Shown piece by piece: positions 1-5,710 of a stretch of 8,976 nucleotides of DNA. Both the position numbers and the translations under genes were made by a program. The notes under the pieces were generated by a model. It saw only the letters and a program-made list of their open reading frames with translations, did no database searches and was not told the DNA's origin. The stretch's first letter is position 1; each line of letters opens with the position of its first letter. The DNA lies in contig CAIWTL010000263.1 in assembly GCA_903915555.1 (NCBI GenBank), forward strand, positions 1 to 8,976, written 5' to 3'. Source of the stretch: an uncultured Micrococcales bacterium (GTDB taxonomy: Bacteria > Actinomycetota > Actinomycetes > S36-B12 > GCA-2699445).

Positions 1-822
1 ACCGCGGTGGTGACCCTCGAACCCTGCAACCATCAGGGGCGCACCGGGCCGTGCGCCAGGGCGCTCGTCGACGCGGGGGTCACGCGGGTCGTCTTCGCGC
101 AGCGGGACCCCAACCCGGAGGCGTCCGGGGGGTCGCGGACGCTGCGCGAGGCCGGGGTCATCGTCAACGAGGGGTTGCTGAGCGACGAGGCCGAGCGCCT
201 CAATCCCCAGTGGACCCGGGCCATGGCGCGACAGCGACCCGAGGTGACCTGGAAGCTCGCCGCCACCTTGGACGGATTCGTCGCTGCCGCGGACGGCACC
301 AGTCGGTGGATCACGGGGCCGGAGGCACGTCGTGACGTGCACCTGCGCCGCGCGGCCAGTGACGCCGTCCTCGTGGGCACCGCCACGGTCCTCACGGATG
401 ACCCCGAACTGACCGCCCGTTCGGATGACGGACTGCTCGATCCCCAACCCTGGCGGGTTGTCATGGGCCAGCGCTCGGTCCCGGCGGGAGCGAGGGTCAG
501 GCTCGCGGAACCCGTCGACCGGTTCTGGCAGATCCCCACGAGGGACCCGGCCTTCGCGCTGGCCCAACTCCAGCGGCGGGAGGTCCGTTCCGTCCTGCTC
601 GAAGGTGGCCCCGCCCTCGCCGGGGCCTTCCTGCGGGCGGGCCTGATCGATTCCATCCTCTGGTACACGGCACCCGCCTTGCTGGGGGCGGGACTGCCCG
701 TCGTGACGGATCTCGGGGTGACGACGATGGCGGACGCGGTCAGACTCGATTTAGTCGAAGTCGCCCGGGTCGGGGATGATGTGCGTATGGAACTGCGTCC
801 CACACCGTCCGACCGGGGCTGA
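1..822 (+). CDS. ribD: Bifunctional diaminohydroxyphosphoribosylaminopyrimidine deaminase / reductase RibD (5' partial)
   Basis: RibD carries out the second and third steps of riboflavin synthesis: zinc-dependent deamination of the pyrimidine, then NADPH-dependent reduction of its ribosyl side chain. The window opens inside the deaminase domain in frame 1. The visible part has 273 residues and holds the second half of the zinc site, LEPCNHQGRTGPC, with its two cysteine ligands. The reductase domain follows, with KLAATLDG, SRWITG, the TVLTDDPELTAR stretch and LLEGGPALAGAF. A GTG at 7 lies within the conserved domain and is not the true start; the first roughly 70 residues should lie upstream of the window. 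The stop is 6 nt before ribE. Family assignment is secure. Any FMN riboswitch or operon promoter would be outside the window. Confidence 0.95.
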   Translation, partial: TAVVTLEPCNHQGRTGPCARALVDAGVTRVVFAQRDPNPEASGGSRTLREAGVIVNEGLLSDEAERLNPQWTRAMARQRPEVTWKLAATLDGFVAAADGTSRWITGPEARRDVHLRRAASDAVLVGTATVLTDDPELTARSDDGLLDPQPWRVVMGQRSVPAGARVRLAEPVDRFWQIPTRDPAFALAQLQRREVRSVLLEGGPALAGAFLRAGLIDSILWYTAPALLGAGLPVVTDLGVTTMADAVRLDLVEVARVGDDVRMELRPTPSDRG

Positions 823-828
823 GGCGCC

Positions 829-1437
829 GTGTTCACCGGAATCGTCGAGGAACTCGGTCGCATCTCCCGCATCGAGCCGATGTCCGACGCCATCCGCGTC
901 ACGATCACGGCCGACCGGGTGCTCGACGGCACGCGCCCGGGTGACTCCATCGCCGTCAACGGGGTCTGCCTGACCGTCACCGGCCTGCCCGGCACGGGAT
1001 TCGCGGCGGATGTGATGCCCGAGACGCTGCGCCGGACGAGTCTGGCGCGGCTGGACCCCGGATCGCCGGTCAATCTCGAGCGCGCGGCGACCCCTCAGAC
1101 GCGACTGGGCGGTCACATCGTCCAGGGGCACGTCGACGGCGTGGGGCGGGTCGTCTCCCGGGCGCCGGACGGCGACTTCGACGAGATCGACATCGAGGTT
1201 CCCGCGGAGCTGGCGCGCTACATCGCCGAGAAGGGCTCGATCACGGTCGACGGCGTCTCACTGACGGTGGCTGGAGTCGGAACGGCCGATGACGGACACT
1301 GGTTCCGGGTTGCACTTATCCCGACGACGCTCAGCCACACCACGCTGGGTGTCCTCGAGGTCGGTGACACCGTGAACCTGGAGGTCGACGTGATCGCGAA
1401 GTATGTCGAGCGGATCGTGTCGGCGGGGCCGCAGTGA
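829..1437 (+). CDS. ribE: Riboflavin synthase, alpha chain (lumazine-binding repeat protein)
   Basis: This enzyme catalyses the last riboflavin step, dismutating two 6,7-dimethyl-8-ribityllumazine molecules into riboflavin and the pyrimidine that RibH reuses. The 202-residue product has the usual length and two internally similar lumazine-binding halves. The first half starts with the hallmark MFTGIVEE and carries SIAVNGVCLTV and MPETLRRT. A GGHIVQGHVDG motif at residues 94-104 leads into the second half, which repeats the pattern as GSITVDGVSLTV, LIPTTL and VNLEVDVIAKYV. The start is a GTG, fixed by MFTGIVE; only a weak TGAGG, overlapping the ribD stop, lies in front, so coupling to ribD translation is likely. 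Some species call this gene ribC or ribB. Its TGA overlaps the ribBA start. Confidence 0.96.
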   Translation: MFTGIVEELGRISRIEPMSDAIRVTITADRVLDGTRPGDSIAVNGVCLTVTGLPGTGFAADVMPETLRRTSLARLDPGSPVNLERAATPQTRLGGHIVQGHVDGVGRVVSRAPDGDFDEIDIEVPAELARYIAEKGSITVDGVSLTVAGVGTADDGHWFRVALIPTTLSHTTLGVLEVGDTVNLEVDVIAKYVERIVSAGPQ

Positions 1438-2747
1438 TCCCCGCCGACCGCCTCCTCGACGAGCAGGACGAGGAGCCGACGCGACCCGCGGCACCGGTCG
1501 ACGCCGATCCGCCGCAGGATGTCCGGCTGGACGCGGTCGCGGACGCCGTGGCGGCCATCGCCCGGGGGGAGGCCGTGGTCGTGGTCGACGACGCCGACCG
1601 GGAGAACGAGGGCGACCTCATCTTCGCTGCGGGCAAGGCCACCCCGGAACTGGTGGGCTTCATGATCCGGTACACCTCCGGCGTGGTCTGTGTCCCGATG
1701 CCGGGCGAACAACTCGACCGACTGGACCTCCCGCCGATGACGGCCGTCAACCAGGACCGCAAGCAGACGGCGTACTCCATCTCCGTCGACGCCCGCGACG
1801 GTGTCACCACGGGGATCTCGGCGCACGACCGCGCACACACCATCAAAGTGCTCGCCGACTCCGCCACCGAGTCCTGGGAGTTGACGCGACCGGGCCATAT
1901 CTTCCCCCTGCGCGCCGTCGCCGGCGGCGTGCTGCAGCGGGCGGGACACACCGAGGCGGCCGTGGAGCTGGCGCGTCTGGCCGGGCTCACCCCCGCGGGC
2001 GCCATCTGTGAACTCGTCAACGACGACGGGTCGATGATGCGGGCGCCGGAGTGTCGTCACTTCGCCGACGAGCACGGCCTGCAGATGATCTCGATCGCCG
2101 ATCTCATCGCCTACGTGCGACAGACCGAGACCCAGGTGGAGCGCGTCGTCGAGACGTCGCTGCCCACCGTCCACGGTGACTTCCGAGCGGTCGGGTACCG
2201 GTCCCTGATCGACGGGGAGGAGCACGTCGCGCTGATCATGGGGGACATCGGTGACGGCGAGGACGTGCTCGTGCGCGTGCACTCCGAGTGTCTGACCGGG
2301 GACGCGCTCGGGTCACTGCGGTGCGACTGCGGGCCCCAACTGCACACGGCACTGGACCAGGTGGCCGCGGAGGGTCGGGGTGTCGTGCTCTACCTACGGG
2401 GACACGAGGGCAGGGGGATCGGGCTGCTGCACAAATTGTCCGCCTACCGACTACAGGACGGCGGGCGGGACACCGTCGACGCGAACCTGGATCTGGGACT
2501 GCCCGCTGACGCCCGCGAGTACGGCACCGGGGCACAGATCCTCGCGGACCTCGGGGTGCGTACGCTGCGTCTTCTCACGAACAACCCGGCCAAACGGGCG
2601 GGACTCGAGGGGTACGGGTTGAGCATCATCGACCGGATCCCCTTGGTCGTGGGGGAGACGCAGGAGAACCGCGAGTACCTGCGGACGAAGGCGGAACGCA
2701 TGGGCCACACGCTCCCCGTGCTGCCCGCCGAACTGACGGAGTGGTGA
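1434..2747 (+). CDS. ribBA: Bifunctional 3,4-dihydroxy-2-butanone-4-phosphate synthase / GTP cyclohydrolase II
   Basis: This protein supplies both precursors of riboflavin: the four-carbon unit from ribulose 5-phosphate and the pyrimidine from GTP. The 437 residues begin with about 28 residues of acidic, Pro-rich sequence not belonging to either domain. The DHBP synthase domain follows, with the acidic DDADRENEGD at 52-61, then TGISAHDRAHTI, RPGHIFPLRA and GAICELVNDDG. The C-terminal GTP cyclohydrolase II domain has the zinc cysteines C286, C297 and C299 in a C-x10-C-x-C arrangement, followed by LRGHEGRGIGL and REYGTGAQIL. Both active sites look intact, so a genuine bifunctional enzyme is expected. 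The GTG start overlaps the ribE stop in GTGA, with only a weak G-rich stretch upstream, suggesting translational coupling. Confidence 0.96.
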   Translation: MIPADRLLDEQDEEPTRPAAPVDADPPQDVRLDAVADAVAAIARGEAVVVVDDADRENEGDLIFAAGKATPELVGFMIRYTSGVVCVPMPGEQLDRLDLPPMTAVNQDRKQTAYSISVDARDGVTTGISAHDRAHTIKVLADSATESWELTRPGHIFPLRAVAGGVLQRAGHTEAAVELARLAGLTPAGAICELVNDDGSMMRAPECRHFADEHGLQMISIADLIAYVRQTETQVERVVETSLPTVHGDFRAVGYRSLIDGEEHVALIMGDIGDGEDVLVRVHSECLTGDALGSLRCDCGPQLHTALDQVAAEGRGVVLYLRGHEGRGIGLLHKLSAYRLQDGGRDTVDANLDLGLPADAREYGTGAQILADLGVRTLRLLTNNPAKRAGLEGYGLSIIDRIPLVVGETQENREYLRTKAERMGHTLPVLPAELTEW

Positions 2748-2752
2748 CAGAC

Positions 2753-3259
2753 ATGAGTGGATCGGGTTCGCCGGGTGTCCGGCACACCGCCCCCGGGGCG
2801 CGCATCGCGGTCGTGGCGGCGTCGTGGCACGACGCCGTCATCGACGGTCTGATCGCCGGCGCGCAGCGGGCGGCCCAGGCCGCGCAGGCGGAGGTCGAGG
2901 TGTTCCGGGTCCCCGGCTCCTTCGAGCTGCCCGTGGCGTGCCGCCGCGCGGCCGACCACTTCGACGCCGTCGTCGCGCTGGGGGTCATCATCCGCGGCGG
3001 CACCCCTCACTTCGAGTTCGTGGCGGGCGGCGTCACCTACGGACTGACGGAGGTGTCCGTGCAGACGGGCGTCCCGATCGGGTTCGGGGTCCTCACGTGC
3101 GACACCGATGAGCAGGCGCTGGACCGGGCGGGCCTGCCGGGCAGCAGCGAGGACAAGGGAGCCGAGGCCGTGGACGCCGTTGTCGGCACCCTCGCCGCTC
3201 TCACGCGGATCTCCGCGGACCGGGCTCCGTATGCGGGCTTCACCGGAGGTTCCCGGTGA
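2753..3259 (+). CDS. ribH: 6,7-dimethyl-8-ribityllumazine synthase
   Basis: RibH condenses the RibA/RibD pyrimidine with the RibB four-carbon compound to form lumazine, the substrate of RibE; family members assemble into pentamers or 60-subunit capsids. From the ATG at 2753 the protein has 168 residues. Visible family motifs are IAVVAASWHDAVIDGL, the substrate-binding PGSFELP at 54-60, ALGVIIRGGTPHFEF with the likely general base H86, and GFGVLTCDTDEQALDRAG near the phosphate site. A GGAG at 2738-2741 lies 11 nt ahead of this ATG. Alternative GTG starts at 2741 and 2744 are in frame; the latter forms a GTGA overlap with the ribBA stop but has almost no Shine-Dalgarno spacing. The first roughly 15 residues are therefore uncertain, whereas the family is not. 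Confidence 0.95.
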   Translation: MSGSGSPGVRHTAPGARIAVVAASWHDAVIDGLIAGAQRAAQAAQAEVEVFRVPGSFELPVACRRAADHFDAVVALGVIIRGGTPHFEFVAGGVTYGLTEVSVQTGVPIGFGVLTCDTDEQALDRAGLPGSSEDKGAEAVDAVVGTLAALTRISADRAPYAGFTGGSR

Positions 3260-3519
3260 AGACGTTCGACGACCTGTTCGCAGAGCTCGCGGATCGGGCG
3301 GCCACGCGGCCCGAGGACTCCGGGACCGTGGCACTCCTGGATGCCGGCGTCCATGCGATCGGGAAGAAGATCGTCGAGGAGGCAGCGGAGGTCTGGATGG
3401 CCGCCGAATACCAAGGGGGTGCCGCGACGGCCGAGGAGATCTCGCAGTTGCTGTATCACCTCCAGGTGCTGATGGTGGCGTGCGACCTGACCCCGGCGGA
3501 CATCTACGAGTACCTGTGA
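3256..3519 (+). CDS. hisE: Phosphoribosyl-ATP pyrophosphatase
   Basis: HisE removes pyrophosphate from phosphoribosyl-ATP, the second step of histidine synthesis, acting on the product of the next gene, hisG. The 87-residue product matches the stand-alone actinobacterial form; in many other bacteria it is fused to HisI. It is an all-alpha MazG-like fold. The metal-binding acidic cluster is visible as KKIVEEAAEVWMA (E41, E42, E45), followed by EEISQLLYHLQVLM, whose acidic/His helix completes the site. The GTG start at 3256 overlaps the ribH stop in GTGA and has a clear GGAGG at 3245-3249 spaced 6 nt away. It ends 56 nt before hisG. The ribH-hisE-hisG order recurs in actinobacteria. Confidence 0.95.
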   Translation: MKTFDDLFAELADRAATRPEDSGTVALLDAGVHAIGKKIVEEAAEVWMAAEYQGGAATAEEISQLLYHLQVLMVACDLTPADIYEYL

Positions 3520-3520
3520 G

Positions 3521-3538
3521 CGGGAACTTCCCTTCCCG
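3521..3538 (+). repeat. Short inverted repeat between hisE and hisG
   Basis: CGGGAA at 3521-3526 is followed 6 nt later by TTCCCG at 3533-3538, allowing a 6-bp hairpin just after the hisE stop. No U-run follows, so it does not look like an intrinsic terminator. It could be an mRNA-stability or processing element in the only sizeable gap of the operon, or chance in GC-rich DNA. No convincing promoter was found here. Confidence 0.3.
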
Positions 3539-3575
3539 ACGAGAACCCTGAACCACAAGGAGCCAGGAGTCGAAC

Positions 3576-4421
3576 GTGTTGAAGATCGCGATACCCAACA
3601 AGGGGCAGTTGTCCGAGCCCGCGAAGCAGATGCTGGCCGAGGCCGGATACAAGCGCAGTACGCATGCGCGCGATCTCGTCATCCACGACACCGAGAATGC
3701 GGTCGAGTTCTTCCTGCTCCGGCCCCGTGACATCGCCACCTACGTGGCGGCGGGCACCCTCGACCTCGGCGTCACCGGACGCGACATGCTCGCCGAGTCG
3801 GGGGTGGCGGCCGACGAGATCCTCGCCCTGGACTTCGCCCCGTCGACGTTCCGGTTGGCGGGTCCGATCGGCAAGTACGGCTCGGTCGCCGATCTCGCCG
3901 GCTCGCGGGTGGCCACGTCGTATCCCGAGATCCTGCGGACCTACCTGTCGGCGATCGGGGTCGAGGCGGGGGTCGTGTCTCTCGACGGCGCAGTGGAGAA
4001 CGCCGTGCGACTGGGTGTGGCGGACGCGGTGGCGGATGTCGTGGACACCGGGGGCACATTGCGTGCCGCCGGGCTGGAGACCATCGGCGACGCCATCATG
4101 CACAGCGAAGCGGTGCTGATCCGCCGGACCGGTGCCGGACCGTCCCCGGAGGCGGACGTCTTCATCCGACGCATCCACGGGGTCCTCACTGCGCGGGCCT
4201 ACGTGCTCGTGGACTACGACATCCCCCTCGACCAGGTCGAGGCCGCCTGCGCGCTGACACCGGGACTGGAGTCACCGACGGTGTCGCCGCTCCACGAGAG
4301 CGGCTGGGCCGCGGTACGGGCGGTCGTCCCGAAGAACCAGGTGCACCGCGTCATGGACCGCCTCGCCGACATCGGCGGCCGCGGCATCCTCGTCACCGCG
4401 ATCTCGGCCTGCCGGTTGTGA
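3576..4421 (+). CDS. hisG: ATP phosphoribosyltransferase, long form with C-terminal regulatory domain
   Basis: HisG catalyses the committed step of histidine synthesis, joining ATP and PRPP, and is normally the enzyme inhibited by histidine. The 281 residues begin LKIAIPNKGQLSE. They carry the catalytic-lobe segment RPRDIATYVAAGTLDLGVTG and the PRPP-binding loop DVVDTGGTLRAAGL at 154-167. The chain then runs on into a HisG_C domain of ACT-like fold from about residue 205, which includes ACALTPGLESPTVSPL. This is the long, hetero-octamer-independent type, so no HisZ partner is needed. The GTG at 3576 is preferred over the adjacent TTG because AGGAG at 3565-3569 is 6 nt away. Its stop overlaps the next gene in GTGA. 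Confidence 0.95.
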   Translation: MLKIAIPNKGQLSEPAKQMLAEAGYKRSTHARDLVIHDTENAVEFFLLRPRDIATYVAAGTLDLGVTGRDMLAESGVAADEILALDFAPSTFRLAGPIGKYGSVADLAGSRVATSYPEILRTYLSAIGVEAGVVSLDGAVENAVRLGVADAVADVVDTGGTLRAAGLETIGDAIMHSEAVLIRRTGAGPSPEADVFIRRIHGVLTARAYVLVDYDIPLDQVEAACALTPGLESPTVSPLHESGWAAVRAVVPKNQVHRVMDRLADIGGRGILVTAISACRL

Positions 4422-5494
4422 CCGTCGTGGCCACCGACTCCGGCCGACGCCGCGCCACCCCCGCGAAGAAGAGCCCCGTGAGGAAGAGCCCCGCGAAGAA
4501 GAGCGCGGTGAGGAAGTCTCCGGCGAAGAAGAGCGCGACGAAGAAGGCCACGGCGAAGAAGGCGGCCACGAAAGAGCCGTCGGCGAAGAAGGCGGCGACG
4601 AAGAAGGTCACGGCGAAGGCCACGACGAAGAGGTCGATCGGACCGGTGTCCACGCCGTCCATCGGAGTGACCGGCGCCCCGACCGCGGCGGCTGAGGGGC
4701 GGGGATCGTCGCGGGCGTGGCCCAATGCCCCGCTGCGGCGCGGGCTGGGCGTCGCCCTGCTCGGGCTGGCCGGAGCGGGCAGGTTCGGAGAGGGCGCCAA
4801 TCCCGTGGTGGGGCCGGGTGCCCCACTGCCCGCCGAACCCGTGGTCGATGTCGCCCTCGGCGCACTGGACGTCGCCATGGAGGTGGGGGAGCGGGTGTCC
4901 CGCAGCGCCGAGCGACACCTGGATCCCCTCCTGACACGGGCCTGGTCGCAGGCGCCCACGGTCAGTGGCACCGCCGGGGCCGGCCTACGCGTCCTGGCGG
5001 CGCTGACCGAACCCCTCGCGGCCCGGGGCCGACGGCTGCGCGCCGACGCCGAGCACGAGGCGGCCGCCGCAGTGGCGTCAGTCCTGCCCGAGACGATCCG
5101 ACTCGTCATGGAACAGCTCGACCTGACCGAGTTGGCGATCGAGAACGTGGACATCGAACGGGTCCTGACAGCGACCGCCGATCAGGTCGACCTCACCGGC
5201 TTCGCGATCGAGCACATGGATCTGGTCCGGTTGATCGAGGCCAGTCTCGACGAGGTCGACTTCACCGGTCTGGCGATCACGCGCCTGGACTTCGCTCGTG
5301 CCGTCACCGCGGCCCTGGAGCAGGTGGACATCCTCGCCGTCACCCGTGACCAGATGGACCCGGCCCGGGTGGCGCAGTTCCTGCGGGAGAACGTCGACGT
5401 CTCCGAGGCGCTGCGTGCCGCGCCCTCCTCCGTCGCCGGCGAGGCGGTGCGAGGTGCCCGCCAGACCCTCGGGCGCCTGGCCGGTCGCCGCTGA
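4418..5494 (+). CDS. Uncharacterised protein with histone-H1-like Lys-rich tail and 23-residue acidic repeats
   Basis: I do not recognise a characterised homologue. The 358 residues fall into three parts. Residues 16-72 are eleven or so pentads of the type AKKSP / VRKSP / AKKAA, as in histone H1 tails and the C-terminal tails of mycobacterial HU. Residues 73-225 are Ala/Gly-rich, with a short hydrophobic patch (GLGVALLGLAGAG, about 110-122) and amphipathic helices. Residues 234-328 hold an exact 23-residue repeat with Asp at 235, 258, 281, 304 and 327, followed by a VAGEAVRGARQ ending. As I remember, Val-Asp-Leu repeats with similar endings occur in other actinobacterial proteins, some next to RDD membrane domains; no RDD domain is seen here. 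No signal peptide or clear membrane span is visible. The tail suggests binding to nucleic acid or another polyanion (inference). The GTG start overlaps the hisG stop and has no Shine-Dalgarno, implying coupled translation. Confidence 0.8.
   Translation: MTVVATDSGRRRATPAKKSPVRKSPAKKSAVRKSPAKKSATKKATAKKAATKEPSAKKAATKKVTAKATTKRSIGPVSTPSIGVTGAPTAAAEGRGSSRAWPNAPLRRGLGVALLGLAGAGRFGEGANPVVGPGAPLPAEPVVDVALGALDVAMEVGERVSRSAERHLDPLLTRAWSQAPTVSGTAGAGLRVLAALTEPLAARGRRLRADAEHEAAAAVASVLPETIRLVMEQLDLTELAIENVDIERVLTATADQVDLTGFAIEHMDLVRLIEASLDEVDFTGLAITRLDFARAVTAALEQVDILAVTRDQMDPARVAQFLRENVDVSEALRAAPSSVAGEAVRGARQTLGRLAGRR
4463..4633 (+). repeat. In-frame 15-bp degenerate tandem repeat coding Lys-rich pentads
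   Basis: About eleven 15-bp units built around GCGAAGAAG/AGGAAG encode five-residue blocks of the form (A/V/T)(K/R)K(S/A)(P/A/T). The run is rich in A on the + strand compared with the flanking DNA because of its AAG codons. The first units end in Pro (SP type) and later ones in Ala/Thr, so the array has a gradient. Such arrays can expand or contract by slippage, which would change tail length between strains without breaking the frame. Confidence 0.85.
5117..5401 (+). repeat. Region coding the 23-residue (69-bp) protein repeats
   Basis: Four full units and the start of a fifth encode a pattern with Asp at fixed positions: D235/258/281/304/327, and a second Asp ten residues later at D245/268/291/314. 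Each Asp sits between aliphatic residues, as in QVDL, HMDL, EVDF and RLDF. Spacing is exactly 23 residues throughout, but the DNA units have diverged, so the periodicity is held by selection on the protein and is not due to recent duplication. Confidence 0.85.
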
Positions 5495-5506
5495 CTCGAT
5501 CGACCG

Positions 5507-5547
5507 TTTCCCAGCCTTTTCCCGGCCATTCCCAGCCATCTCCCAGG
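5507..5547 (+). repeat. Four tandem C-rich 10-11 bp units
   Basis: The intergenic stretch after the Lys-rich gene reads as four adjacent units: TTTCCCAGCC, TTTTCCCGGCC, ATTCCCAGCC and ATCTCCCAGG. I count 19 C against 6 G on the + strand, a strand bias unlike the surrounding genes. The unit length is close to one helical turn. It could be a Rho loading (rut-like) region ending the rib-his transcript, an array of protein-binding half-sites, or a remnant of slippage. No intrinsic terminator hairpin with a T-run was found in 5495-5567. Confidence 0.5.
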
Positions 5548-5567
5548 AAGCGTGCGAGGGTCCCGCC

Positions 5568-5666
5568 ATGAACAGTTCGCAGGACACGCGGTCCCGCCGG
5601 ACCGTGGGTGTGCTGGCCGCCGTCGCCTCACTGTTGGCCGGTGGTGCGCCGGCCACCCAGGGCTGA
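5568..5666 (+). CDS. Predicted 32-residue signal-like or membrane peptide
   Basis: A 32-codon ORF starts at an ATG preceded by GAGGG at 5556-5560 with 7-nt spacing, a better Shine-Dalgarno than several genes in this window have. The product has a polar, basic start with R8, R10 and R11, then a hydrophobic stretch TVGVLAAVASLLAGG, then APATQG and a stop. That is the plan of a signal peptide with a twin-arginine pair and a possible A-x-A cleavage site, but with no mature protein behind it. It may be a small membrane peptide, a leader ORF for the carboxyltransferase gene 44 nt downstream, or the stump of a lost secreted protein. I know no family for it, and coding status is unproven. Confidence 0.45.
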   Translation: MNSSQDTRSRRTVGVLAAVASLLAGGAPATQG

Positions 5667-5674
5667 GGCACCGG

Positions 5675-5704
5675 ACGACAGACTCCGGGGCCACCACCTA
5701 CGCT
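5675..5704 (+). promoter_or_regulatory. Predicted leaderless promoter of the AccD3-like gene
   Basis: A TACGCT at 5699-5704 fits the actinobacterial -10 pattern TANNNT and ends exactly 6 nt before the ATG at 5711. An ACGACA at 5675-5680 shares GACA with the -35 consensus and sits 18 nt upstream. No Shine-Dalgarno precedes the ATG. Together these suggest transcription begins at or next to the A of the start codon, giving a leaderless mRNA. Confidence 0.55.
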
Positions 5705-5710
5705 GGGCCC

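Noticed and set aside
1..30. FMN riboswitch for the riboflavin operon
   Set aside because: The window opens inside ribD; any such element would lie upstream and none of its conserved core is visible.
33..1073. 346-codon open frame on the minus strand opposite ribD and ribE
   Set aside because: Shadow frame of GC-rich coding DNA; its translation is low-complexity Arg/Ser/Thr/Pro and it lies fully opposite two well-identified enzymes.
2444..3739. 431-codon open frame on the minus strand opposite ribBA to hisG
   Set aside because: It spans several real genes in antisense with Arg/Pro/Ser-rich translation and no recognisable motif.
5552..5710. Upstream extension of the carboxyltransferase to a GTG at 5552
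   Set aside because: The added residues are low-complexity and unrelated to AccD3; they overlap the small ORF and the predicted promoter, and the family start aligns at 5711.
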